From Microbispora catharanthi (lineage in GTDB: Bacteria; Actinomycetota; Actinomycetes; Streptosporangiales; Streptosporangiaceae), in assembly GCF_006334915.2 (NCBI RefSeq), contig NZ_VDMA02000026.1, positions 1-64,000 of the forward strand: a DNA stretch of 64,000 nt, read 5' to 3'. A program made the translations under genes and the position numbers. The notes beneath the pieces are model-generated. The model saw only the letters and a list, made by a program, of their open reading frames with translations, made no database searches and was not told where the DNA came from. Every line of letters begins with the position of its first letter. Position 1 is the stretch's first letter. Positions 1 to 8,255 of this stretch are shown one piece after another.

Positions 1-82
1 GGGCGCCGCTGATATGGCGCGGCCACCATTGACCATCTCGACGAGACCGGCCGCGCCATCGGCGGCGTCCATCCCGCTCTGC

Positions 83-415
83 CTACTTGAGTCCACCGAG
101 ACGAAGGGCATCCTCGATCTCGCTGAGCTTCGCGGACGGCAGGACGCCCGCCTGCCCGATCAGGTCTTCCATGGCCAGGGTGACCAGCCAAGTGCAAGGG
201 ATGAGGTCGGGACGTGGAAGTGCGACTCTCAGGACGCCTTCGAGAGGCAGTCCTTCGGGGGCACCTACTGCCACCTCAACGGCCACGCCGCTGAGATCGG
301 TGCCCGTGGGAGCGACGATCTGCATCGCCAAGAAACCGGACGCCTCTTCTCCCGACAGCAGTACGACTGCCCGCTGCTCCTTGAAATCCGCCCACCAGAC
401 TTCGCCACGTCGCAT
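83..415 (-). CDS. PemK/MazF-family toxin-like protein
   Basis: This 110-residue protein begins MRRGEVWWADF, the N-terminal strand typical of PemK/MazF endoribonucleases, which cut mRNA at short sites. The length is normal for the family. A strong ribosome-binding site (AGGAGG, 6-7 bases before the ATG) supports the start. No antitoxin gene is visible on either side: upstream lies the IS/att scar and downstream only about 80 bases remain in the window. Many actinobacterial MazF-like proteins are annotated without an obvious antitoxin, so toxicity is not certain. The neighbourhood of transposase and integrase remnants suggests it belongs to a decayed mobile region. The family call rests on the N-terminus and size; catalytic activity is inferred. 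Confidence 0.72.
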   Translation of the reverse strand: MRRGEVWWADFKEQRAVVLLSGEEASGFLAMQIVAPTGTDLSGVAVEVAVGAPEGLPLEGVLRVALPRPDLIPCTWLVTLAMEDLIGQAGVLPSAKLSEIEDALRLGGLK

Positions 416-519
416 ATGTCCTCCTGATACGGGACGGCGCGCCTGCGTCGCCCCTTCGACCGCCGCCTACTCCAGGCACAGATCGTAATGTTGGCTGGTC
501 AGGTCCTGTGAGAAGACGG

Positions 520-581
520 CTGCGGCCACCGATGATCATCGTAAGCTGTGTGGACAAACGAAGATCATGCGGTGGCCGCAG
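520..581. repeat. Long inverted repeat beside an IS remnant
   Basis: Arms 520-542 and 558-581 are nearly perfect inverted copies (both contain the GCGGCCACCG / CGGTGGCCGC core) around a 15-base centre. The right arm covers the start of the IS701-like coding stub. It may be fused IS ends, or a transcription-blocking hairpin of an insertion sequence. Confidence 0.6.
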
Positions 582-679
582 CTCACAACGTAGACCCTGC
601 CCGGTGGCAGGAGGCGTTCGAGGGTCTGATGGGCCGGATAGCGGCGAGGTACGCGCGGGTCGAACCACGCCTTCGGCGT
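548..679 (+). pseudogene. IS701-family transposase N-terminal stub
   Basis: The frame carries VDPARWQEAFEGLMGRIA followed by RYARVEPR, closely matching the first conserved segment of IS701-family DDE transposases (consensus around W..F..LM.RIA.RF.RVEPR). The similarity stops after about 40 residues. None of the catalytic region is present, so this is a truncated remnant. The sequence that follows (680-900) shows no continuing transposase; its reverse strand has a short stretch (IHNRFERWDAEG) that vaguely recalls other transposases but is too short to name. Confidence 0.55.
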
Positions 680-940
680 CCCACCGCTCGAACCGGTTGT
701 GGATCGTATGCACATACGCTGTCTCGATGATGAGCCCGTCGTGCCCTGCCGTGATCCTCGTCCGTGGTTCCGTCTTCCCATCGACCGACGCACCCACTAA
801 TCGGCCATCGATAACGTTGGCGACGGCGAAGAGTCCCTACTCGGGTCTCACCTCGTCCGCGAGTGAGCGAAGAAGGCTGCTCATAGTCTCTCCCTTTCCC
901 AGTGCATGTCATCGGAGCCACAGCTCAAGACCGTGATCGC

Positions 941-952
941 CGTGCCATTAGC
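941..952. repeat. 12-bp direct repeat, left copy (possible integrase arm site)
   Basis: CGTGCCATTAGC occurs here and again, perfectly, at 1142-1153; a shorter version (GGCCATTA) follows at 954-961. The two perfect copies flank the tRNA 3' end at 1051-1092 and lie next to the integrase remnant. That is the arrangement expected of arm-type integrase binding sites around an attachment core. The function is inferred. Confidence 0.4.
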
Positions 953-1050
953 GGGCCATTAAGGACGGTCAGCAGTGGGGTACTCACGGTCGCTCGCGGA
1001 CTGTCCCTCGCTCAGGTCGCGGTCGTTTTCCCTGGGGATCAGGCCGATTT

Positions 1051-1092
1051 GCAAGCAGGAAGTCAGGGGTTCGAATCCCCTAGGCTCCACCA
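1051..1092 (+). other. tRNA 3'-end fragment, probable att site of an integrative element
   Basis: The sequence has a complete T arm (AGGGG-TTCGAAT-CCCCT), the 3' acceptor strand AGGCTCC and an encoded ACCA. No matching 5' half with D arm and GGAGCCT acceptor strand lies upstream. It is therefore only the tRNA tail that integrative elements carry to restore the tRNA gene they enter. The integrase remnant about 100 bases away, with its 3' end facing this site, fits a former attL/attR. The amino-acid identity of the tRNA cannot be decided from this tail. Confidence 0.7.
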
Positions 1093-1141
1093 GCCCAAAA
1101 CGCTGCTTCTCCGATCATAGAAGCGGCGTTCGTGTCATCAG

Positions 1142-1153
1142 CGTGCCATTAGC
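1142..1153. repeat. 12-bp direct repeat, right copy
   Basis: Second perfect copy of CGTGCCATTAGC (first at 941-952), 201 bases downstream of the first and on the integrase side of the tRNA fragment. Confidence 0.4.
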
Positions 1154-1189
1154 TCTTGCCGGCATCGCGCTCTGCCTCGACTCGCGCGC

Positions 1190-1460
1190 TCAGCCATCGG
1201 CGATCTTCCGGTCGGCGTCTCGCGTGGCGTGCTGGTAGATCAGCGCGGCCCGGGCGCTGTCGTGGCCCATCCGCGCCTTGAGGTCGGCCAGGATTGCGCC
1301 CGACTGTGCGGCGAGCGTGTTGCCCGTGTGCCGCAGGTCGTGGAAGTGCAGGCCCTTGACGCCCATCTCCTTGAGCGCTTCCGCCCGCTTGGCCTCACGC
1401 CGGAAGTTGCCACCGCGGAGGAACGCACCGCGCTTGCCGAGAAAGTCCGCCTCCGGTGTT
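1190..1460 (-). pseudogene. Tyrosine recombinase (integrase) C-terminal remnant
   Basis: About 90 residues of a phage/ICE-type integrase remain. The text HDLRHT gives the box II histidine and arginine, MGHD gives the second histidine, and ALIYQHAT gives the nucleophilic tyrosine. The upstream text FLGKRGAFLRGGNFRR matches the segment before box II. The catalytic-domain start with the first arginine, and the whole DNA-binding N-terminus, are missing; the frame runs upstream only into unrelated sequence. It is a decayed gene that once moved an element into the tRNA site at 1051-1092. Confidence 0.75.
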
Positions 1461-1605
1461 GAGGCTGATACGGCCGAAGGCCGCACCGTCCGCCGCCCCA
1501 TCACGCTGCTGTCTAGGTATGTCAGCACGATCACCGGCCTGCAGTGCTTCGCGTTGCGGGGCATCGTCGGAGACGCCTCGCCCGAGCGGGGAGGCAAGTG
1601 CGTGG

Positions 1606-2286
1606 TCAGCGCATGAAGGGTTTGAAGATGGAAACCACCTTCGTGGCAGCACGGTCGGCGTCCCCGTCCGCGATCGCCTCGACCAGCTCGTGGTGGTAGC
1701 GGTGTGCCGCGTCCTCATCCTCGCTCTTCTCGTCGCGCATATGGGCAGCGAAGATGTCGAGCATGCTGGAGTACAGCTTGACGTAGAGAGGGTTGTGCGT
1801 CGCTGCCACGATCGCGCGGTGCAGGGCGAGGTCAGCGCTCGCTCGCAGGTCGGGATCATCGGTCGCCCAGCTCGCTTCTCGACGGTCGCGCAGCTCGCGC
1901 AGCAGTTCGACGTCGGCATCTGAGCGGTTCAATGCGGCCAGTGACGCTGCAGCGCTGTCAAGGGCAAGGCGTAGTTCCAGGTAGTGGCGACGGGTGCCAC
2001 CGGCGAGCTGACGTTCAAGAGTGCCTGTCAGCTCGGAGCTGGAGATGACGAAGGTGCCGCGGCCCTGCTCACGGCGCAGCAGACCTGCGTGCACCAGCGA
2101 CTGCACCGCCTCGCGCACCGTGTTCCGACCGATCCCGAACTCCGACACCAGTGCGGCCTCGGTCGGTATCCGCTCACCGACCGGCCAGCGTCCAGAGACC
2201 ACCTCCTCGCGGAAGCGCTCGGCGGCCTGGTCGATGAGTCCCACTCGACGCATCGGCTGTCGCGTGCCAGACTCTTCGAAAGTCAT
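1606..2286 (-). CDS. GntR-family (FadR/FCD) transcriptional regulator
   Basis: The 226-residue protein has an N-terminal winged helix (about residues 12-80, with RNTVREAVQSLVHAGLL and RREQGRGTFV) and a C-terminal all-helical FCD ligand-binding domain that contains the family's LHRAIVAATHNP segment. Regulators of this subgroup usually respond to small organic acids. The gene is divergent from the transporter at 2329 with about 40 bases between them, and an imperfect palindrome lies in that gap, so it probably controls itself and the transporter. The start at 2286 is the furthest plausible one; an internal ATG at 2253 is an alternative. Confidence 0.88.
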   Translation of the reverse strand: MTFEESGTRQPMRRVGLIDQAAERFREEVVSGRWPVGERIPTEAALVSEFGIGRNTVREAVQSLVHAGLLRREQGRGTFVISSSELTGTLERQLAGGTRRHYLELRLALDSAAASLAALNRSDADVELLRELRDRREASWATDDPDLRASADLALHRAIVAATHNPLYVKLYSSMLDIFAAHMRDEKSEDEDAAHRYHHELVEAIADGDADRAATKVVSIFKPFMR

Positions 2287-2311
2287 CCCATAACCCCATC
2301 ATCTGCTAACC

Positions 2312-2327
2312 TTACAATGGAGTATAA
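2312..2327. promoter_or_regulatory. Putative GntR operator in the divergent gap
   Basis: TTACAATGGAGTATAA is an imperfect 16-bp palindrome (six of eight pairs match) lying between the divergent regulator and transporter. It overlaps the transporter's ribosome-binding site, so binding would block initiation. Confidence 0.4.
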
Positions 2328-2328
2328 C

Positions 2329-3585
2329 GTGGCAACGCTCTCCTCGTCGCTCGTTCCGTTGCATCGTGGGCGTCTGACCTTGTGGGCCTGGCTCGCCATC
2401 GCCCTGACAGCGGTCAACCTGCGAACGGCCGTGACCGGGTTCACCCCGCTTCTGGAGATCATCGGATCCGATCTCGGCTTCGGGGTGACGCTGTCCGGCC
2501 TGCTCGGCACTGTGCCAGCGGTGTCCTTTGGCATCTTCGGGTTTCTCGCCCCAGCGGTGACGAGGAAGTTCGGACTCGAGCGCACGGCCACTGTGGCGCT
2601 GGGCCTGACGGCTCTGTCGCTCCTGATGCGCGCCTTCTCTCCAACGCCCTTGTTGCTGGTGCTTTCCACCGTGCTGGCACTGGCCGGAATCGGAGCCGCG
2701 AACGTCGTGGTCGTTCCGTTGGTGAAGGCATGGTTCGCCGATCGGCTGGCCCTGGGGACTTCGCTTTACCTGATCCTCATGCAGGCGGGCCAGTTCATCG
2801 CCCCGCTCCTCGCGGTCCCGGTGGCAGAGGCGGCGACGTGGCGGTTCTCGGTGGGTATCTGGGCGGGACCAGCTGCTGTGGCCGGCGTGGTCTGGCTCAT
2901 CCTGGCAGTCAGGCTGCCCGCTGATCACCACGCGCCCGCGGCCGTGACGGCGGCCGATGCGGGACCAAGGATCAGCCGGTCGTCAACCGTCTGGGGCCTG
3001 GTGATCCTCTTCGCGATGATTTCGCTGTCCAACTACGGGATCATCACCTGGGTCCCGGCAGTGCTCACCGATGCAGGAGGCAGCGCGGCCCTGGGCGGCT
3101 CCATGGTCGCGCTCTACTCGGCATGGGGCATGCTCGCGGCCTTGGTGGTTCCACACCTGGCCACGCGCATGACGAACCCGTTCATCGTGGTCGTCGGGTG
3201 CGCGATCTTCCTGGTAGCGGGATACCTGGGCATGCTCCTGTCCCCGCTCGACGGCACGCTGATGTGGGCATGCGCGCTGGGAATCGGGGTGAGCACCTTC
3301 CCGCTCTGCATGACCCTCATCAACCGTCGAACCAAGAGCCCGCAGACAGCCTCCGCCGTGTCAGGCTTCGTTCAGGGCATCGGCTATGGGCTGGCATGCT
3401 TCGGCCCGATCGGTTTGGGCCTTCTGCGCGAGGCGACCGGATCATGGTCGATCCCGCTCCTGGCGCTCGCTGCGACCGCCATCCCAGGGGTGATCGCCGG
3501 CTGGTTCGCCTGCCGTCCTCGCTTCGTGGAGGACTCTGCGCCACAGCCGACGAAGCACGACGCCGACCAGCAGCCGCGACGATAA
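2329..3585 (+). CDS. MFS transporter, CynX/NimT-like
   Basis: This integral membrane protein of about 418 residues has roughly 12 hydrophobic segments. The N-terminal signature ALTAVNLRTAVTGFTPLL is typical of the cyanate/2-nitroimidazole (CynX/NimT) branch of the major facilitator superfamily. I chose the GTG at 2329 because GGAG lies six bases upstream. An in-frame ATG at 2317 would sit inside the ribosome-binding site and the palindrome, and would need leaderless translation. The gene is divergent from the FadR-type regulator, which probably controls it. The substrate, likely a small anion or weak acid, cannot be read from sequence. The C-terminus is a short hydrophilic tail. Confidence 0.85.
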   Translation: MATLSSSLVPLHRGRLTLWAWLAIALTAVNLRTAVTGFTPLLEIIGSDLGFGVTLSGLLGTVPAVSFGIFGFLAPAVTRKFGLERTATVALGLTALSLLMRAFSPTPLLLVLSTVLALAGIGAANVVVVPLVKAWFADRLALGTSLYLILMQAGQFIAPLLAVPVAEAATWRFSVGIWAGPAAVAGVVWLILAVRLPADHHAPAAVTAADAGPRISRSSTVWGLVILFAMISLSNYGIITWVPAVLTDAGGSAALGGSMVALYSAWGMLAALVVPHLATRMTNPFIVVVGCAIFLVAGYLGMLLSPLDGTLMWACALGIGVSTFPLCMTLINRRTKSPQTASAVSGFVQGIGYGLACFGPIGLGLLREATGSWSIPLLALAATAIPGVIAGWFACRPRFVEDSAPQPTKHDADQQPRR

Positions 3586-4094
3586 GAGTCACGCGTCGAA
3601 CAGATCCGAATTCGTGTCAGCGGCCGCACGCCATCGATACGCCGCTGCTTCCACGAACGTCCATTTCTACCGGCTCCGCGAGACGGCGTGAACTTCCTGG
3701 GCCATTCAGCACGGCCACCAGGGGCCAGTCACCGTCAGTTCCACCCCACGTCACAGGCCACCTCCCTTGACCAGGAAGTGGAGTGTTGTTGTTCGCTGAA
3801 ACAGACTAAAGGGGGACGGCATAGTGATCGTGCAGCGGGTCGTGATCCGGTGGACCAAGCAGGCGCGCGGCGCCGCGGAGGCTACGCGTCGACGTGAGAT
3901 TCCCCCGGCTTTCGAGCTGCCGCCGATCCCCGGCGCGCCACTCGTCGTCCACGATCTTCTTGCCGAGGAGCGGAGCCGTGGCACCGCGAGCTGTTCTTCA
4001 GCGAGGAGACTCCACCCTGGAGCCGGCTCCACGGAACCCCGAGGCACGTCGGGGCCGGCCACTTCGGCGGGCGAGGCGGCCGGCCCGTTTCAGG
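3586..4094. other. Intergenic stretch with degenerate terminator
   Basis: No gene is supported. A hairpin at 3758-3781 (CCACCTCC / GGAAGTGG) closes the transporter gene. Its surroundings (3740-3775) are a diverged copy of the terminator after the sugar transporter (8320-8363). A reading frame starting at GTG 3824 has a purine-rich ribosome-binding site and about 55 plausible residues, but then runs antisense into the gene at 4095; a frameshift would be needed to continue it. I treat it as a possible decayed coding fragment of unknown kind. Confidence 0.45.
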
Positions 4095-4646
4095 TCAGGC
4101 CGGGATCTGCTTCTCGTACCAGGTGTAGTAGAGGTAGGTGCTGCCGGGCCCGGTCATGGTGCCGTAGACCTGCCAGAAAGTGTTGGCGCCGGGCGAGTAG
4201 CGGAAGATCTTGTCCCCGGGCCGGTCGTCCACGAACACGTCCGTGGGCCCGCCCGGGTGATAGATCCGCACCTCGATCGTGAACGTCTCAGTGTCAGGGA
4301 TGTCGAGGCAGACCTCGTACGTGTATGCCGTCGAACCGGAGAGATTGTAGCTACGACCATCCACCGCAGGCCGCTGGTCGTTGGTGGGGACGTAGCTGTT
4401 CCGGACCCAGGTGTAGCCGCCTGTGGAGCAGTCGACTGCCGAGGCGGACGCGGGGCTGATGCCGGTGAGCGTGGCGCCGAGGACGCAGGTGGTGACGGCG
4501 AGAGCGGAGATCGTGCGTTTCATGCCTCTCCTCATCCGTGCAGTGACCCTTCGACCAAGTAGTTGAAGGCTGAACTGATTCTGACCCGGCAGCGATACTT
4601 GGACAAGCCTGGGCAAAGGTGTTTGCGCGTTCGAGTCAAGGTGACG
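4071..4646. repeat. Segmental duplication, copy A
   Basis: This segment is a diverged direct copy of 8454-9034. Both contain a small secreted-protein gene on the minus strand, its terminal GCGAGGCGGCCGGCCCG flank and an upstream region with the conserved blocks GTAGTTGAAGGCTGAACTG and TTCGAGTCAAG. The copies bracket the sugar ABC transporter. Confidence 0.85.
4095..4523 (-). CDS. Small secreted protein, paralogue of 8478-8909
   Basis: The 142-residue protein has a clear Sec signal peptide (MKRTISALAVTT, hydrophobic core, cleavage near PASASA) and a mature region of about 115 residues rich in Tyr, Thr and Val, consistent with a beta-sandwich. Two cysteines (VDCSTGG and YEVCLDIPD) could form a disulphide. 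The ATG at 4523 follows GAGGAG, which fixes the start; the frame is open further upstream but without a ribosome-binding site. I do not recognise the family. The close copy at 8478-8909 shares the motifs FVDDRPGDK, FRYS and FWQVYGTMTGP. Position beside a sugar importer suggests an extracellular role, but none can be assigned. Confidence 0.82.
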   Translation of the reverse strand: MKRTISALAVTTCVLGATLTGISPASASAVDCSTGGYTWVRNSYVPTNDQRPAVDGRSYNLSGSTAYTYEVCLDIPDTETFTIEVRIYHPGGPTDVFVDDRPGDKIFRYSPGANTFWQVYGTMTGPGSTYLYYTWYEKQIPA

Positions 4647-5096
4647 CCTCTGGCCCGTGGGCGTCGGATCTCTTCCTCGTTCCCGGTGACCTGCGGTGAA
4701 GGCCGCCTCCGTTGTCCTGGTGAGGGGCGGCACGTCTCCGAAAACATAAAACCAGTGGGCCGATTGTTTCAGGCAGCCGGCCGCTAGATTATTGACGCTC
4801 AGGTTGACAGCGGCCTAATGTCCTGGAGCAATGATCGACGTGATGCCGCCGAAAGTTTCAGGCTCCAGAGCGTGGAGTCAGCAGACTCCGCAGGTGAAAT
4901 ACCAGGTCAGCATGGCGGTGCCGAACCTGTCCGGTGTTCGCGGTCCGGAGTCTGAAGTAGCACGGCGCCCTCGCCGTCCTACGCTCCAGGCAAGCACGGG
5001 GGTCCTGAACGTAGGAGGTGTCCGGCGAGCGCAGCGCACTCTCAATGCCGGGCCGCGCATCACATCCCTGACCACAGCAACCGAAAAGAGGTCGCC
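4524..5096. other. Divergent upstream region of secreted gene and sugar transporter
   Basis: The left part (to about 4646) is the duplicated upstream region of the secreted-protein gene. The remainder carries the likely promoter of the sugar transporter near 4792-4821 and a roughly 270-base leader before the binding-protein gene. I see no gene in the leader. Confidence 0.5.
4792..4821 (+). promoter_or_regulatory. Probable promoter of the sugar ABC operon
   Basis: TTGACG (4792-4797) and TAATGT (4816-4821) are separated by 18 bases, a good match to a housekeeping actinobacterial promoter. A second TTGACA at 4804-4809 overlaps the spacer. Confidence 0.45.
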
Positions 5097-6374
5097 GTGA
5101 AGTTCCGCAACGTCTCAGCGGTCGTGCTCGCCGCTACCGCGGCCCTCAGCATGGCAGCGTGCTCAGGCTCGTCGTCCGAGACTTCCTCCGGCGGATCCGA
5201 CGGCAAGTCGTTCGAGTTCTGGTCGTTCACCGGGATCAACGCGAAGGGGTCCGCCGAGGAGTACAAGAAGATAAAGCCGGACGTGCAGATCAAGCTGACC
5301 GAGGTGGGGAACGCACAGGAGACGGCGCAGGCGCTCACCACCGCGCTCGCCGGCGGCAAAGTGCCCGACCTGGTGCTGATCCAGGGCGACGACTTGCCCA
5401 AGTTCGTCCAGCAACCGCAGAACTTCGTCGACCTGCGCACGATGGGCGCCGACAAGATCAAGGGCGACTACCTCGACTGGGTGATCAGCCAGTCCACGAC
5501 CAAGGACGGCGCGATCATCGGCATCCCGACCGACGTCGGCGGCATGGCCATCGCCTACCGGACCGACCTGTTCAAGAAGGCCGGGCTGCCGACGGACCGC
5601 GAGGAGGTGGGCAAGCTCTGGCCCACCTGGGACGCCTTCATCGAAACCGGCAAGAAGTACACGGCGGCCACCGGCAAGGCGTTCATCGACAACGCCGGCG
5701 GGAGCATCTACTCGCAGGTTGTCAACCAGGGGCAGGAGAAGTACTACGACCCCGCGGGCAATCTGGTGTACGAACGGAGCCCCCAGGTCAAGACCGCCTT
5801 CGACCAGGCGCTCAAGGCCGTGGCCGCCGGGATCACCGCCAAGCAGAGCACGTTCACCGAAGGCTGGAGCGCCGCGATGAAGAGGGGGGACTTCGCCGCC
5901 ATCGCCGCACCGGTCTGGTTGCTCGGCTCCATCCGCGACAACGCCCCCGACACCAAGGGCGAGTGGGACATTGCCACGATCCCCGGCGGCTCGGGCAACT
6001 GGGGTGGCAGCTTCCTCGCCATCCCCAAGGGCGCCAAGAACCCGAAGGCCGCCTGGGACTACATCGCCGCCACGCAGTCGCCGCAGGGCCAGCTCGACCA
6101 CTTCGCCCAGGCCAGGTCACTGCCCTCAACCCCGTCGGTCTACAAGGACCCCAAGCTCACCTCTGCCAAGGACGAGTTCTTCTCCGGAGCGCCGATCGGC
6201 ACGATCTACACCAACTCGCTGCTCGGCCTCAAGCCGTTCCTCATCGGGCCGGACAGCACCACGATCGGCACGGAGTTCACGAACGCCATCACCAACGTCG
6301 AGCAGGGCAAGGGTGATCCCGCAAAGGCGTGGGACGCGGCGGTGACCAACATCAAGACCGCCATCGGCGGCTAG
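5097..6374 (+). CDS. Extracellular sugar-binding lipoprotein of ABC importer
   Basis: This 425-residue family 1 (MalE/UgpB-like) solute-binding protein begins with a lipoprotein signal peptide; the lipobox LSMAAC puts the lipidated cysteine near residue 22, followed by a Ser/Gly-rich linker. The fold text (VPDLVLIQGDDLPKF, FLAIPKGAKNPKAAWDYI) is typical for carbohydrate-binding members. The GTG at 5097 has AAGAGG a few bases upstream. It is the first gene of a three-gene operon with the two permeases that follow. It captures a sugar or oligosaccharide outside the membrane; the ligand is unknown. There is no regulator gene in the immediate operon. Confidence 0.9.
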   Translation: MKFRNVSAVVLAATAALSMAACSGSSSETSSGGSDGKSFEFWSFTGINAKGSAEEYKKIKPDVQIKLTEVGNAQETAQALTTALAGGKVPDLVLIQGDDLPKFVQQPQNFVDLRTMGADKIKGDYLDWVISQSTTKDGAIIGIPTDVGGMAIAYRTDLFKKAGLPTDREEVGKLWPTWDAFIETGKKYTAATGKAFIDNAGGSIYSQVVNQGQEKYYDPAGNLVYERSPQVKTAFDQALKAVAAGITAKQSTFTEGWSAAMKRGDFAAIAAPVWLLGSIRDNAPDTKGEWDIATIPGGSGNWGGSFLAIPKGAKNPKAAWDYIAATQSPQGQLDHFAQARSLPSTPSVYKDPKLTSAKDEFFSGAPIGTIYTNSLLGLKPFLIGPDSTTIGTEFTNAITNVEQGKGDPAKAWDAAVTNIKTAIGG

Positions 6375-6445
6375 GACCCTTCACGAGCGCCGCCGGCGCG
6401 GGCCGTCCCCACGGCGCGCGCCGGCGGCGGGGAAGCGAGCAGACC

Positions 6446-7402
6446 GTGACGACGAGCATCACCCCCACCAAGGCGGGCCTGCCCCCCGCCCCGCCGGTGG
6501 AGGCGGCGCGGCGCGGTTTCACCGAGATCGTTGCTCCCTACGCCTACATCGCCCCGTTCTTCGTGCTCTTCGCGGTGTTCGGCCTCATCCCGCTGCTGTT
6601 CACCTTCTACGTGGCGCTGTTCGACTGGAACCCGATCGGCGAGCACGTGTTCGTCGGCCTGGACAACTTCAGCCGGCTGCTCGGGGACGTGCGGTTCTGG
6701 AACGCGGCGCGCAACACCGTGAGCATCTGGCTGCTGTCCACCGTGCCGCAGTTGCTGGTCGCGCTGGTGCTCGCGCACATGCTCAACCACGTACGGCTGC
6801 GCCTCGCGGTGTTCTTCCGCATGACGATGCTCGTGCCGTACATCACCTCGGTGGCGGCCACCGCCATCGTGTTCAGCCAGATGTTCGACCGCGACTACGG
6901 GTTGCTGAACTGGCTGCTCGGTCTGGTGGGCTTCGAGCACATCGACTTCACCCAGTCGGTGATGGGCAGCCACGTGCTGATCGCCGTCATGGTGGCATGG
7001 CGGTGGTTCGGCTACACGACGCTCCTCTATCTGGCTTCCCTGCAGGCCGTTCCCCGGGCGATCTACGAGGCGGCCGCCGTCGACGGAGCCGGAGGTGCGC
7101 GGCAGTTCCTGCACATCTCCCTCCCCTCGTTGCGGCCGGTCATCGTGTTCACGATCGTGACCTCGACGATCGGCGGACTGCAGATCTTCACCGAGGCCCT
7201 GCTCGTGAACCGCGGCGCAGCCAGCACCTGCGGGCCGATCCGCCAGTGCCAGACGCTCACTCTCTTCCTGTTCGAGCAGGGGTTCACCCAGTTCAAGTTC
7301 GGCTACGCAGCGGCGATCGGCGTGGCGCTGTTCGTGATGGTCGTCGCGCTCGCCGGCCTCAACTACTTCCTGTCCACCCGGATCCGCCCGGTCAAGGGCT
7401 GA
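6446..7402 (+). CDS. Sugar ABC transporter permease (MalF/UgpA type)
   Basis: The 318-residue protein has about six transmembrane segments and the inner-membrane EAA loop YEAAAVDGAGGARQFLHISLP, which docks the ATPase. I chose GTG 6446 because the sequence from there (TTSITPTKAG) is a usual hydrophilic N-terminus, whereas the open frame back to 6329 overlaps the binding-protein gene out of frame. The gap to the upstream gene is about 70 bases and the gap to the next permease is 10, so they are co-transcribed. It forms the translocation pore with the product of 7413-8255. Confidence 0.88.
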   Translation: MTTSITPTKAGLPPAPPVEAARRGFTEIVAPYAYIAPFFVLFAVFGLIPLLFTFYVALFDWNPIGEHVFVGLDNFSRLLGDVRFWNAARNTVSIWLLSTVPQLLVALVLAHMLNHVRLRLAVFFRMTMLVPYITSVAATAIVFSQMFDRDYGLLNWLLGLVGFEHIDFTQSVMGSHVLIAVMVAWRWFGYTTLLYLASLQAVPRAIYEAAAVDGAGGARQFLHISLPSLRPVIVFTIVTSTIGGLQIFTEALLVNRGAASTCGPIRQCQTLTLFLFEQGFTQFKFGYAAAIGVALFVMVVALAGLNYFLSTRIRPVKG

Positions 7403-7412
7403 GGGGGCGATC

Positions 7413-8255
7413 ATGAGCACCAAGAGACCACGCTCCGGCGATCGTGTCCGATGGTGGGCCTACGCGCTGCTCGCGCTCGCCGCCTTCGCCTGCCTGTTCC
7501 CCCTGTACTGGATGTTCGTCGTCGCCACCACCGACACCGCGACGGCGATCAAGCTGCCGCCCGAGATCGTGCCGGGCGGCAACTTCTTCCACCTGGCCGG
7601 CCTGGTGTTCTCGACCGTGCCGTTCGTCCGGTCGATCGTCAACAGCCTGATCGTGGCCGGGGCGATCGGCGTGGGCCAGGCGGTGCTGTGCGCGCTGGCA
7701 GGCTTCGCGTTCGCCAAGATGCGCTTCCGCGGCCGCGACGCGCTGTTCCTGTTCGTCGTCCTGACGATGACCGTGCCGACCCAGCTCGCCATCGTCCCTC
7801 AGTACATGATCATTTCATCGCTGGGCTGGGTGGACACGCTCCAGGCGCTGATCGTCCCCGGGTTGGCCAACGCCTTCGGCATCTTCTGGATGCGCCAGCA
7901 CATAGCGTCCGCGATCAGTGACGAGATCCTTCAGGCAGCCCGCATCGACGGGGCTTCGACCTGGCAGATCTTCTGGCGCGTCGCGTTCCCGCTGGTGCGT
8001 CCCGCCGCCTTCGTGCTCGGTCTGCTGGGCTTCGTCACCGCGTGGAACGACTTCCTGTGGCCGTTCGTGGTGCTGAAGTCGCCGGAGATGTACACCGTCC
8101 AGATCGCGATCAAGGCGTTGCAGAACAGCTTCAACATCGACCTCGGGCTCGCCATGTCCGGCTCCTTCCTCGCCACCCTCCCACTGCTCGTCCTGTTCGT
8201 CTTCGTCGGGCGGCGCATGGTGGCCGGGATCATGAACGGCGCCTTCAAGGGCTGA
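7413..8255 (+). CDS. Sugar ABC transporter permease (MalG/UgpE type)
   Basis: The 280-residue partner permease has six hydrophobic segments and the EAA loop LQAARIDGASTWQIFWRVAFP. A GAGGGGG sequence precedes the ATG. The operon ends here without an ATPase gene. Many actinomycete sugar importers of this class use a shared MsiK/SugC-type ATPase encoded elsewhere, and this one presumably does too. A strong hairpin terminator follows at 8330-8363. Confidence 0.9.
   Translation: MSTKRPRSGDRVRWWAYALLALAAFACLFPLYWMFVVATTDTATAIKLPPEIVPGGNFFHLAGLVFSTVPFVRSIVNSLIVAGAIGVGQAVLCALAGFAFAKMRFRGRDALFLFVVLTMTVPTQLAIVPQYMIISSLGWVDTLQALIVPGLANAFGIFWMRQHIASAISDEILQAARIDGASTWQIFWRVAFPLVRPAAFVLGLLGFVTAWNDFLWPFVVLKSPEMYTVQIAIKALQNSFNIDLGLAMSGSFLATLPLLVLFVFVGRRMVAGIMNGAFKG

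Larger units (their letters stand above)
416..1189. other. Gene-poor mobile-element scar
   Basis: Between the MazF-like gene and the integrase remnant no intact gene is supported. The stretch holds an inverted repeat, the IS701 stub, a 12-bp direct repeat (941-952 and 1142-1153) and the 3' end of a tRNA gene (1051-1092). Other reading frames here show no recognisable protein. Confidence 0.6.

Noticed and set aside
1..82. Possible gene end at the left edge of the window
   Set aside because: Eighty bases show no recognisable motif or clear frame on either strand.
3824..4282. Rightward frame starting at GTG 3824 with a purine-rich ribosome-binding site
   Set aside because: The first 55 residues are plausible, but the frame then runs antisense through the supported secreted-protein gene and matches no family; at most a decayed fragment.
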